Of a stretch of 16,144 bases of DNA, positions 14,553-16,144 are shown in pieces. A model generated the notes under the pieces. That model was not told the DNA's origin. It did not search any database and saw nothing but the letters and a program-made list of their open reading frames with translations. This DNA comes from an uncultured Collinsella sp. Lineage in GTDB: Bacteria > Actinomycetota > Coriobacteriia > Coriobacteriales > Coriobacteriaceae. How positions within the stretch are numbered: position 1 is the first letter of the stretch; every line of letters starts with the position of its first letter. The DNA is taken from the NCBI GenBank assembly GCA_902482035.1, contig CABSYW010000042.1, positions 1 to 16,144 of the forward strand, given 5' to 3'. The position numbers and the translations under genes were made by a program.

Positions 14553-14588
14553 CCATGGCTAACCGTTTGCCATGGCTAACCAATTTTA
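14553..14588 (-). promoter_or_regulatory. feoAB control region with tandem DtxR-like iron boxes
   Basis: A 12-bp sequence, GGTTAGCCATGG on the minus strand, occurs twice exactly 17 bp apart (14581-14570 and 14564-14553). Each copy is the first part of a near-palindrome: the first reads GGTTAGCCA-TGGCAAACG, the second GGTTAGCCA-TGGTGAACA. GGTTAGCC matches the half-site of the DtxR/IdeR consensus. A TAAAAT -10 box (14588-14583) abuts the sites, so a metal-loaded repressor would block initiation. Iron repression of feoAB is the expected logic. Confidence 0.65.
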
Positions 14589-14672
14589 AGCTTACATGAT
14601 AGCGTGAACACACAATGACGTTCAATCAGCAGATTGGCGCAATGGGGACAGGCAGGAGAGTTCAGGGCCATA

Positions 14673-14872
14673 GTTTCCCGATGAGGCCTCTCGGGGAAAC
14701 TACATCCCAGAATTCTGGCTCGAAACGGGATATGGTTTCCCAAACAGGCCTCTTACGGAAAATGCATCCCGGAATCCCCACTCGAAACGGGACGCACTTT
14801 CTCAGTCGAGGCCCTATGGGAAACCGTGTCCCACCTTGAAGGGGGAACTGGGATGCAGTTTCCGGACGGGAC
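14673..14872. repeat. tandem array of degenerate 62-bp palindromic units
   Basis: Units begin at 14673, 14735 and 14797 (exact 62-bp steps), with a partial unit from 14858. Each contains a near-palindrome of the form GTTTCCC-N-AGGCCT-N-GGGAAAC followed by ATCCC-N-GAA-N-CTCGAAACGGGA. The units differ by many substitutions but keep length and symmetry. There is no plausible coding frame with a ribosome binding site. The array fills much of the 471-bp space between the esterase gene and feoAB. Function unknown. Confidence 0.8.
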
Positions 14873-14884
14873 ATCAAAAACAAA

Positions 14885-14948
14885 GTTGCGGTGGAATAGT
14901 TCCTGGATGGGCTGGTTGATGCCCCAGATCGGAACTATTTCACCGCAA
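14885..14948. repeat. dispersed palindromic repeat, copy 2
   Basis: The arm GTTGCGGTGGAATAGTTCC (14885-14903) is the same as in the element at 5431-5495. The opposite arm (14931-14948) is its inverse with one mismatch. The 27-nt centre, unlike that of copy 1, contains its own small GGGC/GCCC stem. It follows the esterase stop codon by 28 nt. On the minus strand it is trailed by CTTTGTTTTTG, so a terminator role for the esterase gene is plausible. Confidence 0.85.
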
Positions 14949-14976
14949 GTTATTGAAGGGTTGGGATGCCCGTCCC

Positions 14977-15876
14977 TTACAGATGGCGCTCCAGGAAGCG
15001 GAAGGCTAGGCGAATCCAAGGGCGGACCGCCACCTGCTTGTCCTCGTTGTCGACCGCGGTGTTGGCGTTGCCGAGCGAAAGGCCGTGACCACCCTGGTCG
15101 AAGACGTGCATCTCGCATGCAACGCCCTCCTCGGCCATGCGCTGCGCAAACGGGTAGACCTGCGCGATCGGCGCCGTCTTGTCGTCGGACACGCCCCACA
15201 CAAAGGTCGGTGGCATCTGACGCGAAACATGCGTGGTGGGGCAGATGTCGGCCAGATGCTCGTCAGTTGCCTCGCCGCCCGTCACCATCGACAGGTAGTC
15301 GTTGAGCAAATCGCGTCCCGTCTTGCCGCCCGTCTTGGGCACGCGCAAGTCAATGCGCGGATCGCGCGTCTGCATGTCGCGCACATAGGCAAAGTCGAGC
15401 AATGGATAGCCCAGCACCACGGCATCGGGACGAATGTCGTCCGGACGCGCCCCGGCAAGTGCCGCAAAGGGGCCGGTCTTCCACTGTGTTGCCAGCGAGG
15501 CGCAAATCATGCCGCCAGCAGAAAAGCCCACGACGCACACGCGCTTAGGATCGACATGCCACTCGTCGGCGTTGGCGCGCACCGTGGCGACCATCTTGGC
15601 AAGATCTGCCTGGGGGTGCGGAAAGCTCACGTCACCCGTAGAACTCGTGACATAGTTGAGCACAAAGGCCTGGTAGCCGCGATCCAAAAATGCAAACGCC
15701 ACCGGGTCCTGCTCGTGCGGAGCGATATGCGTAAACCCGCCTCCGCCGCAGATGATCACCGCGGGGCGGCGGCCATTCGGTTTATCGGGCAGCGGCTCGG
15801 CACCCAAATACGTAAACGTCGCCGGATAATCCTCGGTCGGCTCCTCGCCCCACAGCGCATGGTTCTCGACAATCAT
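14977..15876 (-). CDS. alpha/beta-hydrolase, BD-FAE/HSL-like esterase
   Basis: A 299-aa serine hydrolase of the alpha/beta fold, similar in layout to acetyl-esterase/lipase and BD-FAE-type enzymes that remove ester groups such as acetyl from carbohydrates. The oxyanion-hole strand reads CGGGGFTH (43-50), where the family usually has HGGG. The nucleophile elbow is GFSAGG with Ser119, the acid is Asp231 or Asp232 in GVSDDKTAP, and the base is His264 in GGHGLSLG. There is no signal peptide, so it is probably cytoplasmic. The frame is open a further 69 codons, but ATG 15874-15876 has a GAAGGGAG site and a promoter just upstream. The gene stands alone, followed by the palindrome at 14885-14948. 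Confidence 0.88.
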   Translation of the reverse strand: MIVENHALWGEEPTEDYPATFTYLGAEPLPDKPNGRRPAVIICGGGGFTHIAPHEQDPVAFAFLDRGYQAFVLNYVTSSTGDVSFPHPQADLAKMVATVRANADEWHVDPKRVCVVGFSAGGMICASLATQWKTGPFAALAGARPDDIRPDAVVLGYPLLDFAYVRDMQTRDPRIDLRVPKTGGKTGRDLLNDYLSMVTGGEATDEHLADICPTTHVSRQMPPTFVWGVSDDKTAPIAQVYPFAQRMAEEGVACEMHVFDQGGHGLSLGNANTAVDNEDKQVAVRPWIRLAFRFLERHL

Positions 15877-15895
15877 ATGTGCTCCCTTCGCGCAA

Positions 15896-15923
15896 ATTAT
15901 GCGCCCTTGTTTTTCGCCTTCAA
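15896..15923 (-). promoter_or_regulatory. candidate promoter of the esterase gene
   Basis: Minus-strand TTGAAG (15923-15918) and CATAAT (15901-15896) are 16 nt apart. They lie 20-47 nt before the start codon, giving a very short leader and supporting the shorter start. Confidence 0.5.
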
Positions 15924-16062
15924 GCGTACCCCACTTGAACCCGTGGCGCAGAAACACTCCGGCAATAAGTTTCCCTTCAACTGATATATCACATAATCCC
16001 AGTTCAGAGGTATCGTTGAGCAGCGTAGAATAGGGGCGTTGACCAAGCCGCGAAACACATGT

Positions 16063-16072
16063 GAAACGTTTC
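16063..16072. promoter_or_regulatory. LacI-type palindrome upstream of the right-edge gene
   Basis: GAAACGTTTC is a perfect 10-bp dyad of the kind bound by LacI-family regulators. It lies about 50 nt before the gene starting at 16120, between it and the divergent esterase. No clear promoter pair was found around it. Confidence 0.35.
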
Positions 16073-16119
16073 CGGCAAACCAAACGCGCGATATGCGCCT
16101 ATTTAAGTTGGAGGCAACT

Positions 16120-16144
16120 ATGGGTCTGCTCGATTCGCTTAAGT
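16120..16144 (+). CDS. start of an unidentified gene, cut by the window edge
   Basis: ATG at 16120 has a TTGGAGG ribosome binding site 5-6 nt upstream and opens a frame reading MGLLDSLK before the window ends. Too little is visible to assign a product. The strong site and the upstream dyad suggest a real, separately expressed gene. Confidence 0.6.

Noticed and set aside
14506..14625. 40-codon upstream extension of the FeoA-FeoB frame
   Set aside because: It would translate the operator/promoter region; FeoA begins at the GTG at 14505, which has a strong ribosome binding site.
14662..14883. 73-aa minus-strand frame and CRISPR reading of the tandem repeats
   Set aside because: The frame simply translates the 62-bp units and lacks a start signal. 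The units are degenerate over their full length, with no constant repeat separated by unique spacers and no cas genes, so it is not a CRISPR array.
15877..16083. 69-codon upstream extension of the esterase frame
   Set aside because: The family domain starts after ATG 15876, which has its own ribosome binding site and promoter; the extra part has no recognisable domain, though it is not impossible.

Overview
The window looks like a chromosomal segment of a high-GC Gram-positive anaerobe of the Coriobacteriia, most like Collinsella. This is inference from the GC-rich codon use, the gene content (GH4/RpiR/PTS cassette, FeoA-FeoB fusion, SotB-like exporter) and the strong GGAGG-type ribosome binding sites. 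It is not based on a marker gene search. Most genes lie on the minus strand. No rRNA, tRNA, transposase, phage gene or CRISPR array was seen.

Left part (1-2750, read leftwards): a PLP-dependent aminotransferase is followed by the rplJ-rplL ribosomal stalk operon. That operon has a recognisable promoter, an L10 leader RNA with an attenuator-type terminator, and a strong terminator after rplL. A 117-bp nested palindrome sits in the promoter region, and one of its arms supplies the -35 box.

Middle part (2751-7711): a plus-strand flavodoxin-like protein of unknown function converges, with a 1-nt gap, on a minus-strand pair made of a GH13 alpha-amylase-family hydrolase and a family 6 (HDG-type) DNA glycosylase. 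Upstream on the minus strand are a SotB/YdeA-like MFS exporter and an unrecognised membrane protein of clearly lower GC.

Sugar cassette (7802-11830): a GH4 NAD/metal-dependent 6-phospho-glycosidase (minus), an RpiR-type regulator (plus, divergent) and an EIICB permease of the glucose/maltose PTS superfamily (minus, convergent to the regulator). The likely logic is uptake and phosphorylation of a disaccharide by the PTS, cleavage of the 6-phospho-disaccharide by GH4, and sensing of a phosphosugar by the SIS domain of the regulator. Several short palindromes lie in the two control regions.

Right part (12145-16144): a fused FeoA-FeoB ferrous iron transporter with two tandem DtxR-like operator sites, then a block of about 3.3 tandem 62-bp units made of palindromes, then a dispersed palindrome with a second copy at 5431-5495. 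An alpha/beta-hydrolase (BD-FAE/HSL-like esterase) follows, and the start of a plus-strand gene is cut by the window edge.

The most unusual material is intergenic: three kinds of palindromic element, one of which appears to have donated a promoter element to a ribosomal protein operon. No gene set that amounts to a wholly new system was found.
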